From: Fen-1362 sp049516395
GTDB taxonomy: Bacteria > Planctomycetota > Phycisphaerae > Sedimentisphaerales > Anaerobacaceae
DNA length: 64,000 bases
Direction of reading: 5' to 3'
Assembly (NCBI GenBank): GCA_049516395.1
Contig: JBEKTD010000001.1
Coordinates: 62,001-126,000, forward strand
Position 1 is the first letter of the stretch; each line of letters begins with the position of its first letter. This document shows positions 17,131 through 26,595 of this stretch, piece after piece. Under the pieces are notes generated by a model. That model saw only the letters and a program-made list of their open reading frames with translations. It was not told the DNA's origin and made no database searches. The position numbers and the translations under genes were made by a program.

Positions 17131-18675
17131 TCACTTTCCTTTTTTTCCGCTTGTAAGATTCATAAGATACGTTGTCAGTAGCCGAACACCGAATGCGCTT
17201 GCGCCCTCCGCCGCCGATGCTGTCGGCTTTTCGAGACAATCCACACCAGCAATGTCTAAGTGTGCCCATTTTTTATCGCCGACGAACTGCCTCAAAAACG
17301 CCGCCGCGGTGCACGCGCCGCCCCATCTGCCTCCGCTGTTTTTCAGGTCCGCTATTTTGCTTTTCATTTCATCTGCGTATTCGTCTCCGCAAGGAAGCTG
17401 CCAGACCTTTTCGCCGCTGTTCTTTGCCGCCTCTTCGAGATTTTTGTTTAATTGCTCATCGTTACCCATCAGCCCCGCCATAAATGTCCCCAGCGCAACA
17501 ACGCAGGCGCCGGTCAACGTGGCAACATCTATAATCACATCGCAGTTTTGTTTTACGGCGTAGTGCAGTGCGTCGCAAAGTATCATTCTTCCCTCGGCAT
17601 CGGTATTTTGTATCTCAACCGTTTTGCCTGAGTATGTGGTAACTATATCGCCGGGCCTGTAGCTTGTGCCGCTTGGCATATTTTCCGCTGAGGGGACTAT
17701 CGCCATCAGGTTTACGGGCAGTTTCAATTCCGCAGCTGCCTTTGCCGCCGCAAGCACCGCGATGCCGCCCGTCTTGTCGAGTTTCATCTGTTCCATATTC
17801 TGTGCCGGCTTTATGCTTATCCCGCCCGAATCAAACGTTATCGCCTTGCCGACAAGGGCGACCGTAGGCAGTTTATTCGCCTTGCCTTTCGGGGCGTATT
17901 TTACGATTATCAATCTCGGCGGCGTTTTCGACCCGCTGCCAACCGCCAGAATTCCGCCCATACCCAATTTGGCCAATTGCTTTTCGTCGAGCACTTTGCA
18001 GCTAAGCCCTTTTGTGTTTTTTGCGAGTTTTTTCGCCTCCGCCGCAAGCGATGGCGGGTTTATAACGTTTCCGGGTCTGTTCGCAAGCGCTCTGGCGTAA
18101 CTTTGGGCCTTACCGATAATAGCCCCTTTTAATAACCCCTCCTCAAGCCGTTTCATTTTCGCCGCGTTATCGTCAATCACTTCGACAACAAGCGAATCAG
18201 TCCTGCCGTCTTCATCGGATGTAATATATTCGTCGTAACGGAAACTCCCGTAATATATCCCTTCAGCCATCGCCTGCGCCAAAAGCCCAGGATCAAATAT
18301 TGCCCCAAAGGGCTTGTGAATCGCAAGTGCCAGTGATTTGGCTTTCATTGATACCGCTTTATTAGCTGCCAATGCGGCTGCTTGTCTGATGGTGTCGATG
18401 GTCGCCTTTTTCTGCTCGCCTAATCCAACTATAAGCACGCGTTGCGCGCCTATACGATTGTTACCGTATATTAGAGCGCTGGTCCCGGTTTTTCCTTTGA
18501 AGTCGCCGAGTTTTACGACCTGTTCGATAGCTCCGCCGAGTTTTTTACACAGTTCGATGATTTCCGGCAGAGGTTTTTTGCCGTCCGAGAAATGACCTAT
18601 AGCCAGCATCTGAGTTTTGCATTCGGCCAATGCCGCCGGCCTGGTTTTCAATTCAACTTCAATTATCCTCTTCAT
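17131..18675 (-). CDS. pepA: Leucyl aminopeptidase (peptidase family M17)
   Basis: This 514-residue protein is full-length for M17. The metal and catalytic centre is clear: VGKAITFDSGGISIKP, MKLDKTGG, the signature NTDAEGRMIL and DVATLTGACVVALG. The less conserved N-terminal macro-like domain occupies about the first 170 residues. It removes N-terminal residues from peptides in the cytoplasm and usually forms a hexamer with two metals per subunit. Its start overlaps the end of prfB by 17 bases. Confidence 0.95.
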   Translation of the reverse strand: MKRIIEVELKTRPAALAECKTQMLAIGHFSDGKKPLPEIIELCKKLGGAIEQVVKLGDFKGKTGTSALIYGNNRIGAQRVLIVGLGEQKKATIDTIRQAAALAANKAVSMKAKSLALAIHKPFGAIFDPGLLAQAMAEGIYYGSFRYDEYITSDEDGRTDSLVVEVIDDNAAKMKRLEEGLLKGAIIGKAQSYARALANRPGNVINPPSLAAEAKKLAKNTKGLSCKVLDEKQLAKLGMGGILAVGSGSKTPPRLIIVKYAPKGKANKLPTVALVGKAITFDSGGISIKPAQNMEQMKLDKTGGIAVLAAAKAAAELKLPVNLMAIVPSAENMPSGTSYRPGDIVTTYSGKTVEIQNTDAEGRMILCDALHYAVKQNCDVIIDVATLTGACVVALGTFMAGLMGNDEQLNKNLEEAAKNSGEKVWQLPCGDEYADEMKSKIADLKNSGGRWGGACTAAAFLRQFVGDKKWAHLDIAGVDCLEKPTASAAEGASAFGVRLLTTYLMNLTSGKKGK

Positions 18676-19814
18676 TTTTTTCCGCCTTTACTTTTGATGC
18701 TCTTGCGTTTGGTTTACCTTTAGCGCGATGATGCAGATATGCCTCAATAAATTCCTCAATATCGCCGTCGAGCACCGCGTCAACTTTTCCTGTCTCGCAA
18801 TCGGTGCGATGGTCTTTTATTAACTGGTATGGCTGCAACACATAGCTGCGAATCTGGTTACCCCAGGCAATCTCACCTTTTGCGCCGTATTGTTTTGCAA
18901 TCTCGGCGTCCCGCTTTTGCTGCTCAATCATATACAATTTTGCCTTGAGCATTTTCATCGCGTATGCGCGGTTTTTGTGCTGGCTCCGCTCGTTCTGGCA
19001 CTGAACAACAATACCCGTTGGCTTGTGTAGCATACGAACCGCCGAGCTTGTCTTGTTGACGTGCTGACCGCCCGCGCCGCCCGCGCGGTAATAATCAATC
19101 TTCAAATCCTCTTCTTTTATCTCGATATCTATATCCTCATCGAATTCAGGAATACAATCAACCGCTGCGAAACTGGTGTGCCTGCGTTTATTCGCGTCGA
19201 ATGGGCTTATCCTGACAAGCCGATGCACGCCAACTTCGCACGAAAGTTTCCCGTATGCGAAAGGCCCCTTTACCTGGAGCGTTATCGACCGTATCCCCGC
19301 TTCTTCGCCTGGGGTAATATCAAGCTCGCTATATTGATATTTGTTGGCGTCGAAGTAGCGGGTGTACATTCTCAAGAGCATACTCACCCAGTCGCAGCTT
19401 TCTGTCCCGCCCGCGCCCGCGTGAATACTGAAAAAACAGTTCTTTGTATCGTTAGGGCCGTTTAGCAAGCCCGTCAATTCTATCTGTTCGCAGCGCTTGG
19501 CAAGCTCTGCCAGGTCATCTTCTAATTGCACCAGTTCCTCAGGGTCCGATTCAACGGCTAATTCAAAAAGTTCCGTCAAATCCTGCGATTCCCTGCTGAT
19601 TTCCTCCACCGGCTCAATTATCGCTTTTAACGCACTTAGCCGGGAAACCACCCCCTGTGCCACTTCCTGATTGTCCCAGAAACCCGGACTGCTCATTTTC
19701 TCCTGTAATTGCGCAAACTCCGATTTTTTGCCGGCCAGGTCAAAGCCAGTCCCGGATATTTTCAACCCGGGCCTTCATCTCCGCTATTCCGCTTTTTAAT
19801 TGCGCAACTTCCAT
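18659..19814 (-). CDS. prfB: Peptide chain release factor 2, with programmed +1 frameshift
   Basis: Translation starts at the ATG at 19814 and reads 24 codons to CTT TGA C (CTT at 19745-19743, TGA at 19742-19740). It must then slip +1 to continue as DLAGKKSEFAQLQ for the rest of the protein (to 18659). This is the classical autoregulatory frameshift of RF2, where a shortage of RF2 at UGA favours slippage. Domain features downstream are GSGGTE-like AGAGGTESCDW, the SPF codon-recognition motif (ISPFDANKRRHTSF) and the GGQ peptidyl hydrolysis motif (GGAGGQHVNKT). The SD-like stimulator before the slip site (GGGAC) is weaker than in E. coli. pepA overlaps its end. Confidence 0.95.
19738..19750 (-). 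promoter_or_regulatory. Programmed frameshift site of prfB (CTT TGA C)
   Basis: On the minus strand the sequence reads GGCTTTGACC. The in-frame TGA is codon 25, and the reading frame after a +1 shift matches RF2 without a gap. A GGGAC lies a few bases upstream as a possible internal Shine-Dalgarno-like stimulator. Confidence 0.9.
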
Positions 19815-19949
19815 AGTTCTCGTGCTTATAACAAATTAGGCCGGGATATGCAATCCCGCCGGATGATTATTGATTCCCAAAAACAATCAAATAATGTATG
19901 ATTGCTTTTTTAGATAAGATATGAAACCCAGGTTTTGAAAGGTTTACCA

Positions 19950-20594
19950 ATGAGCGAAGTTAATAAAACAAGCTCTTCAGCCCTGAAATCGCTGTTTATC
20001 CCCTGCGCGACGGTGTTCATATCGAGTTTCTGCATTATGGTTATCGAGCTTGTCGCGGGTCGAATAATCGCGCGGTTCCTCGGCTCATCGCTTTACACCT
20101 GGACCAGCGTCATAGGCGTCGTCCTGGCGGGCATCACCATCGGCAACTATACAGGCGGACGACTCGCAGACCGATTCAAACCTGTCAAAGTGCTGTCCAT
20201 ACTTTTTGCGATTTGCGCCTTCGCCTGCATTGCCACCATCGTATTAAACAACCTCGTGGGAGGGTGGACATGGCTTTGGCAGTTTAACTGGCCTGCAAGA
20301 ATACTCCTTCACGTCGCAGTTGTATTCCTGTTGCCCTCTGCGCTTCTGGGCACAATCAGTCCGGTGGTGGCTAAAATGGCGCTCGAAAGGGGGCTTCCCA
20401 CGGGCAGGACCGTGGGCGACATCTACGCCTGGGGCGCAGCAGGCAGTATCGCGGGGACCTTTGCTGCCGGCTATTACCTCATCGCACTGATGGGAACAAT
20501 GTCGATAATCTTTTGTATAGCGGCGGTTATGATTGTAATGGCTTTACTATATGGTGCGGCCTTGCGTGCGGGCAAGGCAAAAGTTGCTTTATAA
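19950..20594 (+). CDS. Membrane domain of the fused spermidine-synthase-like family, without synthase domain
   Basis: The 214-residue product has six hydrophobic helices with the motifs MVIELVAGRIIARFLGSS, TWTSVIGVVLAGITIGNY, GGRLADR and GDIYAWGAAGSIAGTFAAGY. These are the N-terminal membrane half of the 'fused MFS/spermidine synthase' family. Here the protein ends after helix 6 and no methyltransferase-like synthase half follows, so it is a stand-alone form or a remnant. The ATG at 19950 has a GAAAGG 7 bases upstream; a TTG at 19935 is a weaker option. It is divergent from prfB and convergent with the next gene. Function unknown. Confidence 0.75.
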   Translation: MSEVNKTSSSALKSLFIPCATVFISSFCIMVIELVAGRIIARFLGSSLYTWTSVIGVVLAGITIGNYTGGRLADRFKPVKVLSILFAICAFACIATIVLNNLVGGWTWLWQFNWPARILLHVAVVFLLPSALLGTISPVVAKMALERGLPTGRTVGDIYAWGAAGSIAGTFAAGYYLIALMGTMSIIFCIAAVMIVMALLYGAALRAGKAKVAL

Positions 20595-20609
20595 TGTCCC
20601 CGCAAGCAG

Positions 20610-22004
20610 TTATTTGTCATCGCTGGAAGCACGTTTGACGTGCTCGTACTTCGATGGCTTTTGTCGCGAAAACGTTATCCCTCGGCCCGTGACAATCTCG
20701 TGCTCCTCCCGCAGGAAATCGATGTATTGCAGTAATGCCCATGCGGTGTTGTTCCAGCTCATCTGGTAGCCGCGCTGGTGCGCCTGCTTTTCCATAAACA
20801 GCCGACGCTGTTTATTAAATACGATGTAATCCAGCCCTGCGGCAATCTGCTCGACCGACGGCTCCGCCGGGTCAACCAGGATACCACGAATGTAACGACC
20901 CATCACAAGACCTTCGGGGCAGTGCTTGTTTGAGTAAATCAGCTCGCGGGCATACCTGAATTTTGTCGCAATTGCCACCCTGCCCGAGCCCAGCGTATCG
21001 GCAAGCACGCCGCTTGATATCTGCTGCATATTAAGATAAGGCAATACCATCACGTTGGTCGCGCCATACATTTTCAGCAGCATTCCCTCGTCGAGATATG
21101 TATCGAGAAACACAACGTCGTAATCTTCCGGATTTGCTCCTCGCAGGTCCTTAACCTTGCACCACTTGACCTTTGCCTGCTCCAGCGTGACCGCCAGAGA
21201 TGCCTGAAAACGCCTGTATGGTTCGCCGCCGTCGGCTCTCATAAAATCCGGATGACATTCGCCCGCGATAAGGTAAAGTATGCCTCTTCGCTGCTCATCC
21301 GTACAGGACTCCTCTAAAAATCTACCGAACCCGCGTATGCCGTATTCAAGCCCCTTGTCGGGCGACAACAAACCGAGCGTCGTAACGAGAAACTGATGTT
21401 CGAGGCCTAATTCGCTTTTTATCTCCAGCCGGTCGTAATGCGACGGGTGGTGCATTCGTATCCCGTGGTCGATGTGCTTGATTTTGTCCTGCTCTATGCC
21501 GTATGTATCCGATTCGAGTATGTCAATCGCGCTTTCGGTGGTAACAATCAAACCGTCGCAAATCTTCGCAAGATTTTGCACAACGGTCTTTTGGTGGTTA
21601 TCGGGGTTATCCAGAACGGTATGTAAATACACAACCGTCGTAAGCTTTGCCGCGGCAAACGCTTTGGCCATTTCAATATAATTTGTTCCCTGTCCGTCGT
21701 TGCCGTTCTTGTCCGGGTCAAGGCCGTACTCATGCTGAAGCAAAACTATTGTTGGGTTGCTGCCTTCCTGCGCCCTTTTGATTATGTGCTTGGTAGTGTC
21801 CGTCCATGACTGCGGGTTATACTCGTCGATAACAAGGTCAACCGGGATATTGTAAGGCCCGTTGCCGTTATCTATCGCGGCAATCCTTATATGCCCCACC
21901 TCGCTGGTAAAATTAGACAAGGCATTAGCGAGGTTTTTTGAAAACGTCGCTATCCCGCATCGCCTCGGCGGATATGTGCTGACTATTCGAACATTGTATG
22001 GCAT
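20610..22004 (-). CDS. Glycosyltransferase (GT4-like)
   Basis: A protein of about 464 residues starting MPYNVRIVSTYPPRRCGIAT, an opening typical of GT4 enzymes acting early in glycan or trehalose-type synthesis. Further motifs are IVLLQHEYGLDPDKNG, VVYLHTVLDNP, VTTLGLLSPDKGLEYG, MVLPYLNMQQISSGVLADTL and GRVAIATKFRYARELI. I prefer the ATG at 22004; an ATG at 22109 adds 35 residues that do not look like a domain. It stands between topA and the membrane protein gene, away from the polysaccharide operon. Substrate unknown. Confidence 0.78.
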   Translation of the reverse strand: MPYNVRIVSTYPPRRCGIATFSKNLANALSNFTSEVGHIRIAAIDNGNGPYNIPVDLVIDEYNPQSWTDTTKHIIKRAQEGSNPTIVLLQHEYGLDPDKNGNDGQGTNYIEMAKAFAAAKLTTVVYLHTVLDNPDNHQKTVVQNLAKICDGLIVTTESAIDILESDTYGIEQDKIKHIDHGIRMHHPSHYDRLEIKSELGLEHQFLVTTLGLLSPDKGLEYGIRGFGRFLEESCTDEQRRGILYLIAGECHPDFMRADGGEPYRRFQASLAVTLEQAKVKWCKVKDLRGANPEDYDVVFLDTYLDEGMLLKMYGATNVMVLPYLNMQQISSGVLADTLGSGRVAIATKFRYARELIYSNKHCPEGLVMGRYIRGILVDPAEPSVEQIAAGLDYIVFNKQRRLFMEKQAHQRGYQMSWNNTAWALLQYIDFLREEHEIVTGRGITFSRQKPSKYEHVKRASSDDK

Positions 22005-22147
22005 ACGATAACCCCATTTTATCGTCGCTCCGCCGTAAGGCGTCCCTTTTGGGAGTGGTTTATCACTTAGATATATGACCATTAAATCACTGGCTGCTGC
22101 CAAAGTCAATCGATTTGGATGTGTCTGGGCTAAACCGTCTCGCCCGG

Positions 22148-24529
22148 TTATGTTTCGGCTTTTACTGTCTTTTTCCTACCGAGAAGCTCGTCGGCGGCGT
22201 CAGCTGTTTTGGGCGGCCATTTGCCTTCCGCCTGCAGCTTCAGCAGGTTTTCTTTTTGCTTGATGCTCACTATCGTCCGGCAGCGCGGGAATCTGTTACA
22301 ACCCATAAACGGGCCTTTCTTGCTCTGCCTGATGACAAGCTCACCTTCCCGGCATTTATAACACTTTAATCCCGTCGGCTCAGCAGGTGGTTTCGGCGGC
22401 GCGATATTGCCTTCCTTATCAAGCTTAACTATCGTTTTGCAATTGGGATAATCGCTGCATCCGAGGAACGGGCCGAATCGCCCATTTTTATGAACTAACG
22501 GCTTGCCGCAGTTGGGACATTTGTGCTCGCTGACTTTCTGCTCGACCATTTTACCCTCCTTGTCGCACTGCCAGGCGAACTTGCACTCCGGATAACTGGA
22601 GCAACTCAGGAATTTCCCCTTCTTGCCGAAACGATAAACTAACGGTGAACCGCATTTGGGACATTCGTATGTGCTCGGCGTTGTCTCTGCCTTTGCGTGT
22701 TTCATATCCGAGGTAGCGGTCTCCATACTTTTCTTAAACGGCCCGTAAAACTCATTGAGAACGGCAACCCAGTCGAGGTGCTGCTCCTCGATTTTATCTA
22801 ACTGCTCTTCCATATACCGGGTAAACGCCAAATCCATTACCTTGGGGAAGTATTCTTCGAGTTTGTCTGTAACCACCTCTCCGAGGTCCGTTGCGTAAAG
22901 TTTCTTTTCTCTCTGCTCAACGTATTCCCTGTCCTGGATTGTGCTGATGATGCTGGCGTATGTGCTGGGCCTGCCGATACCTTCTTTTTCCAGCGCCTTG
23001 ACCAATGACGCCTCGGTATATCTTGCGGGCGGCTTTGTGAAATGCTGGTCGGCTTTTATATCTACCGCGGCAAGCTCCTGGCCGGTTTTGACTGGAGGCA
23101 GTTGCTGCTCACCTGCCGTCGATGAACCGGGCGACCAGACCTTGGTAAAGCCATCGAAAACAATCGCCCTGCCCGTGGTTTTATACAGGACCCTTCCAAT
23201 CGCGGTATCAGCCGTAATATCAAGATTCGTTACGTCCCACTTCGCTGCGGACATCTGGCAGGCCACAAACCGCCGCCATATCAAATCATAAAGCTTATAC
23301 TGTTCTTCGCTGACAAGCGCACGCACGTCCTCCGGCATAAGGTCGGCGTCGGTTGGCCTGATCGACTCGTGTGCTGCCTGAGCGTTTTTCTTGTCGGCGA
23401 ACATATTTGCCTTTTCGGGAACATAGGCGTCGCCAAAACGTTTTTGAATAAACTTGCGAGCATCGTTAATCGCTTCGGGCGATATATACGTGCTGTCGGT
23501 TCTCATATAAGTAATCAGGCCCAGCCGGCCCATTTCCTCGCCGAGGTCAACGCCCTCGTATAACTGCTGCGCAATCGACATCGTGCGTTTCGTGGAAAAC
23601 CCCAGCCGATTCGACGCCGCCTGTTGAAGCGTTGACGTTATAAACGGCGGACCCGCACGGGATGACGATTCCTTCTTTTCAACCTGGGCAACCTTGAACT
23701 TGGCGTCTTTTATGGCTTCGTAAATTCTTTTTGCCTGCTGGTCATTCGACGCCTTGAAACTCTCATCCCCAACCTTATGAATCTCCGCCTTAAAGGCATT
23801 GTGTCCTGCAAGCCACTTATTCTGCTGTTCAAGAGTAGGTTCCTGGTCGGGTTTTTCGCCCTTCGATATAAAATTCTGCCACTCCTGCCCGTAATGACTT
23901 CCCAGTTCGGTGGTAAAAATCGCAGGTATCAGCCAGTATTCTTCCGGCTTGAAACTGCGTATCTCCCGTTCGCGTGTGACAACTATTTTTACCGCGACCG
24001 ACTGCACACGCCCCGCGCTTAATCCACGAGCGACTTTTTTCCACAAAAGCGGGCTTATCTGGTAGCCCACGATGCGGTCGAGTATCCGTCTTGCCTGCTG
24101 CGCCATGACCTTGTCAATATCGAGGCGCCCCGGATTGGCAAATGCCTGCTGTATCGCCGTCTTCGTTATCGCGTTGAATATCACGCGATAAACTTTATCC
24201 TCGGGCAATCCAAGTATATGCGCCAAATGCCAGGCAATCGCCTCGCCCTCACGGTCCATATCGGTCGCCAGATATACGTCTTTGCAGTTCTTCGCCGCCG
24301 CCTTGAGAGCAGCAACAACTTTGCTCTTACCCAGCATAATCGTATATGTTGGCTCAAAATCCTTTTCCAAATCGACGCCGAATTCCTTCGCGGGCAAATC
24401 GCGGATGTGGCCCATCGATGCCTTGACCTCGTAGCCGGGGCCGAGATATTTGTTGATTGTCCGCGACTTTGCAGGCGACTCAACTATCACCAGCGACTTG
24501 CCGTTTGGATTTGCCTTTGCCTTCGCCAT
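22148..24529 (-). CDS. topA: DNA topoisomerase I (type IA)
   Basis: About 793 residues from the ATG at 24529; an upstream ATG at 24568 would add 13 residues encoded by an intergenic repeat. The TOPRIM domain is at the N-terminus (SLVIVESPAKSRTINKYLG, ATDMDREGEAIAWHL). The active-site tyrosine lies in GLITYMRTDSTYISPEA, and ALEKEGIGRPSTYASII is also conserved. The tail carries three C4-type zinc ribbons (CPKCG, CPNCG and CYKC starts, each closed by C-x4/5-C). The enzyme relaxes negative supercoils by cutting one strand. All catalytic residues are present. Confidence 0.96.
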   Translation of the reverse strand: MAKAKANPNGKSLVIVESPAKSRTINKYLGPGYEVKASMGHIRDLPAKEFGVDLEKDFEPTYTIMLGKSKVVAALKAAAKNCKDVYLATDMDREGEAIAWHLAHILGLPEDKVYRVIFNAITKTAIQQAFANPGRLDIDKVMAQQARRILDRIVGYQISPLLWKKVARGLSAGRVQSVAVKIVVTREREIRSFKPEEYWLIPAIFTTELGSHYGQEWQNFISKGEKPDQEPTLEQQNKWLAGHNAFKAEIHKVGDESFKASNDQQAKRIYEAIKDAKFKVAQVEKKESSSRAGPPFITSTLQQAASNRLGFSTKRTMSIAQQLYEGVDLGEEMGRLGLITYMRTDSTYISPEAINDARKFIQKRFGDAYVPEKANMFADKKNAQAAHESIRPTDADLMPEDVRALVSEEQYKLYDLIWRRFVACQMSAAKWDVTNLDITADTAIGRVLYKTTGRAIVFDGFTKVWSPGSSTAGEQQLPPVKTGQELAAVDIKADQHFTKPPARYTEASLVKALEKEGIGRPSTYASIISTIQDREYVEQREKKLYATDLGEVVTDKLEEYFPKVMDLAFTRYMEEQLDKIEEQHLDWVAVLNEFYGPFKKSMETATSDMKHAKAETTPSTYECPKCGSPLVYRFGKKGKFLSCSSYPECKFAWQCDKEGKMVEQKVSEHKCPNCGKPLVHKNGRFGPFLGCSDYPNCKTIVKLDKEGNIAPPKPPAEPTGLKCYKCREGELVIRQSKKGPFMGCNRFPRCRTIVSIKQKENLLKLQAEGKWPPKTADAADELLGRKKTVKAET

Positions 24530-24546
24530 ATATTTACTCAACTTCT

Positions 24547-24580
24547 TACCGCGGAGAACGCAGAGCACGCGGAGTTTATT
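24547..24580. repeat. Intergenic repeat of the CGCAGAG family upstream of topA
   Basis: ACCGCGGAGAACGCAGAGCA followed by CGCGGAG is a period-9 repeat of the same kind found inside tsaB and near purF, purM and the GH5 gene. It overlaps the longer, less likely topA start. Confidence 0.6.
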
Positions 24581-24716
24581 CTATTTTTTTCTTTGCGGTC
24601 TATCGCTACTCGGCGGTAAACCTCAATTATCTCTTATTGACACTATCGGTAAAATGTTTGAAAGAAAACGACAAATAAAGCCACGACCCCCCAATTGTCA
24701 AGAAAATATCGAAGCG

Positions 24717-25301
24717 CTAATCCGGGAAATTCAATGTTGTGAACTCGCCGTGGTATTTTTTCGCTGCGGCATCATACGCTTTTGCTGCTTCGATTTCCGT
24801 CGCAAAATATCCTAATGATATTCGTCGCCCGTTGGTTTTTATGTAGCTGCGCCAGGGTTTTGTTCCGCGTGAATTTTTAGGAAGGCACACCCCTTTGAAT
24901 TTCGAGGAGCATCCTTTGCGTTTTCTGCAGTTACGGTTATTCTGCTCTCGCGTCGCCAGTCGAAGATTGCTCCTGCGGTTGTCTAAGCCGTTATGATTGA
25001 AATGGTCAACGAAAAGCCCATCGGGCGCATCCATAATCTCCCTGTGCAAACGCACTATTTTGGCGTTGTCTTTGTCGATTCTTTTTCCCCTTACAGCATA
25101 GAAACTGCCATTTTTACCGTCGATACACCATTTGAAACAACTAAAACGGTAGTAATCTTTCAAATTCACGATGGCCCATAACCCTTCGTCCAAGTAAATC
25201 CTGCGAAAGACCTCGCCGTAACGGAACAGACGATAGGCGAGCAGTGGACAGGTGATAATAAAGTCGAGCCAGTTCGGAACTTTGATTTGGATAGTAGTCA
25301 T
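24717..25301 (-). CDS. HNH endonuclease with C-terminal AP2 DNA-binding domain (copy 1)
   Basis: A protein of about 194 residues. The middle part has the HNH-type core LHREIMDAPDGLFVDHFNHN followed by GLDNRRSNLRLATREQNNRN. The C-terminus is an AP2/ERF-like domain (SKFKGVCLPKNSRGTKPWRS, then ISLGYFATEIEAAKAYDAAA). This HNH-AP2 layout is known from phage and mobile homing endonucleases. The start at 25301 has a strong GGGAGG 5 bases upstream. A second, clearly homologous copy lies at 52360-52965. It stands alone between topA and the restriction island; no host intron or intein is visible. Confidence 0.85.
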   Translation of the reverse strand: MTTIQIKVPNWLDFIITCPLLAYRLFRYGEVFRRIYLDEGLWAIVNLKDYYRFSCFKWCIDGKNGSFYAVRGKRIDKDNAKIVRLHREIMDAPDGLFVDHFNHNGLDNRRSNLRLATREQNNRNCRKRKGCSSKFKGVCLPKNSRGTKPWRSYIKTNGRRISLGYFATEIEAAKAYDAAAKKYHGEFTTLNFPD

Positions 25302-25733
25302 TTTATCCTCCCTTTTTTTAGCCACTAAGACACCAAGACACCAAGTTTTTTGTTTTGGTTACAATCTGAAATTAGAAATTGGAACTTGCCTATCTTGGCG
25401 TGAAACTTGCCCTCCCAGGGCTGATACCTTACTACAGAGGAACATGGTCCCTCTATATATAGGGTGAACTTTCGTGCGTTTTAAGTAGTTACGAAACAAC
25501 CTTGCTCGCCCTAAAAATCGATAAGCTCTTATGCTGTAAGGAATAAAAAAATATTTCAAAAATAGCCAGATTTTTTTGGGGATATGGGTAATTTGGAAAA
25601 AGATGGCTGATTAAGTTGTCCAGATTAACATCGCTTTGCCACCGAGAACTTTTAGACGCGGATTGCGCTGGTTACGCTGTTTTTCGATTTTAGATTAAGT
25701 CCTAACTATTGCAGATTAATAATTTAACCATAA
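25302..25733. other. Gene-free, repeat-bearing interval
   Basis: No gene seen. It holds CACTAAGACACCAAGACACC (about 25323-25345), an ATTAGAAATTGG-type stretch, and near 25637-25680 a GCCACCGAGAAC block followed by TTTTAGACGCGGATTGCGCT and GGTTACGCTG. The latter matches the block at about 62318-62355. The interval is A+T-rich. Confidence 0.6.
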
Positions 25734-26594
25734 TTAAATAATTTTAATCAATATCTTTCGCATTGCTTCTGCCCCTTTTGTAAATTCTTCTTGTGTCAAG
25801 GTAGCTTTATTATTCAACAAATAACCATCTTCAGGGATTATATTTACATATCTTTGGTCGATAATCCCTTTGTTGTGTTGAAGCACATGCCTTTTTTGAA
25901 ATATCCGTTTTATAGACAATTCATCATCCGAAGATAATCCTTGAAGCATGTCTATTTTAAAATTGTCTTGGAAAAACAATTTGGCGTTTTCAAGATTTTG
26001 AAAATTATATTTCTTGTTGCTGATATTTTTGTTTTTACAAAAAGCTTCAAAGGTGGATACTAAGTCATTGTAAGCATGCCTCAATGCTCTATCTTTGTTT
26101 GTTGAACCTTCGATTTCTTTCATAATTAATTGTATGTTAGTTTCATATATTAAAGCATTATCACATCTGCATGCTGGGCAATAACCGAAGATTCCATATA
26201 CCTGAAATTTTGCATTGCATTGAGCGCATTCAAGTTCCGAATCCACCTTCTTCTCCGAATAGTTTGGTGAAACAGATTTTGGGATATAGGCATTACCCGG
26301 CTTCCATATTATACCTTTACTACCTCCCATTGTTTCCTTAAACATATCCCTCAACTTATTAAACGCGTAGGCACGAACTTTTTCCATGCCTGCTTCTCTT
26401 ACAAAATCTGATTGGTCATTTGTTATTAGTTCGCTTTTGTCAAATAGTGTCCCACAATATGGACAAAACATTTTGTCTTTAAATGAAGTAATAAGGACCT
26501 TAAAGTATCTTTTGCATTCAGGATTCTTGCATTCTCTTCCAACAAAGCCGTTATCGCTGGGTATAGAGATTTTAAAAGTGATATGATCACTCAT
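25734..26594 (-). CDS. Zinc-ribbon protein with C-terminal HEPN-like motif
   Basis: A protein of about 286 residues. Two zinc-ribbon-like pairs are visible: CKNPECKRYF with CPYCG, and CAQCNAKF with CPACRCD. The C-terminal third is helical and ends with KRHVLQHNKGIIDQRY, an R-x4-H arrangement (about residues 234-239) like the catalytic motif of HEPN ribonucleases. I chose the ATG at 26594 because GGAGGG lies just upstream, and it starts one base after the restriction enzyme stop. A role as an RM-linked toxin or RNA-targeting accessory is inferred. I do not recognise a named family. The gene is A+T-rich. Confidence 0.6.
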   Translation of the reverse strand: MSDHITFKISIPSDNGFVGRECKNPECKRYFKVLITSFKDKMFCPYCGTLFDKSELITNDQSDFVREAGMEKVRAYAFNKLRDMFKETMGGSKGIIWKPGNAYIPKSVSPNYSEKKVDSELECAQCNAKFQVYGIFGYCPACRCDNALIYETNIQLIMKEIEGSTNKDRALRHAYNDLVSTFEAFCKNKNISNKKYNFQNLENAKLFFQDNFKIDMLQGLSSDDELSIKRIFQKRHVLQHNKGIIDQRYVNIIPEDGYLLNNKATLTQEEFTKGAEAMRKILIKII

Positions 26595-26595
26595 T

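Noticed and set aside
16925..17563. A 212-codon plus-strand open frame across folE and pepA
   Set aside because: It spans two well-supported minus-strand genes and shows Ser/Pro/Cys-rich shadow composition.
19659..19814. prfB as a pseudogene because of the in-frame TGA
   Set aside because: The CTT TGA C context at codon 24-25 and perfect continuation after +1 are the known programmed frameshift of RF2.
24717..25301. Intron- or intein-borne homing endonuclease
   Set aside because: Flanking genes topA and the zinc-ribbon gene are not interrupted, so the gene is free-standing.
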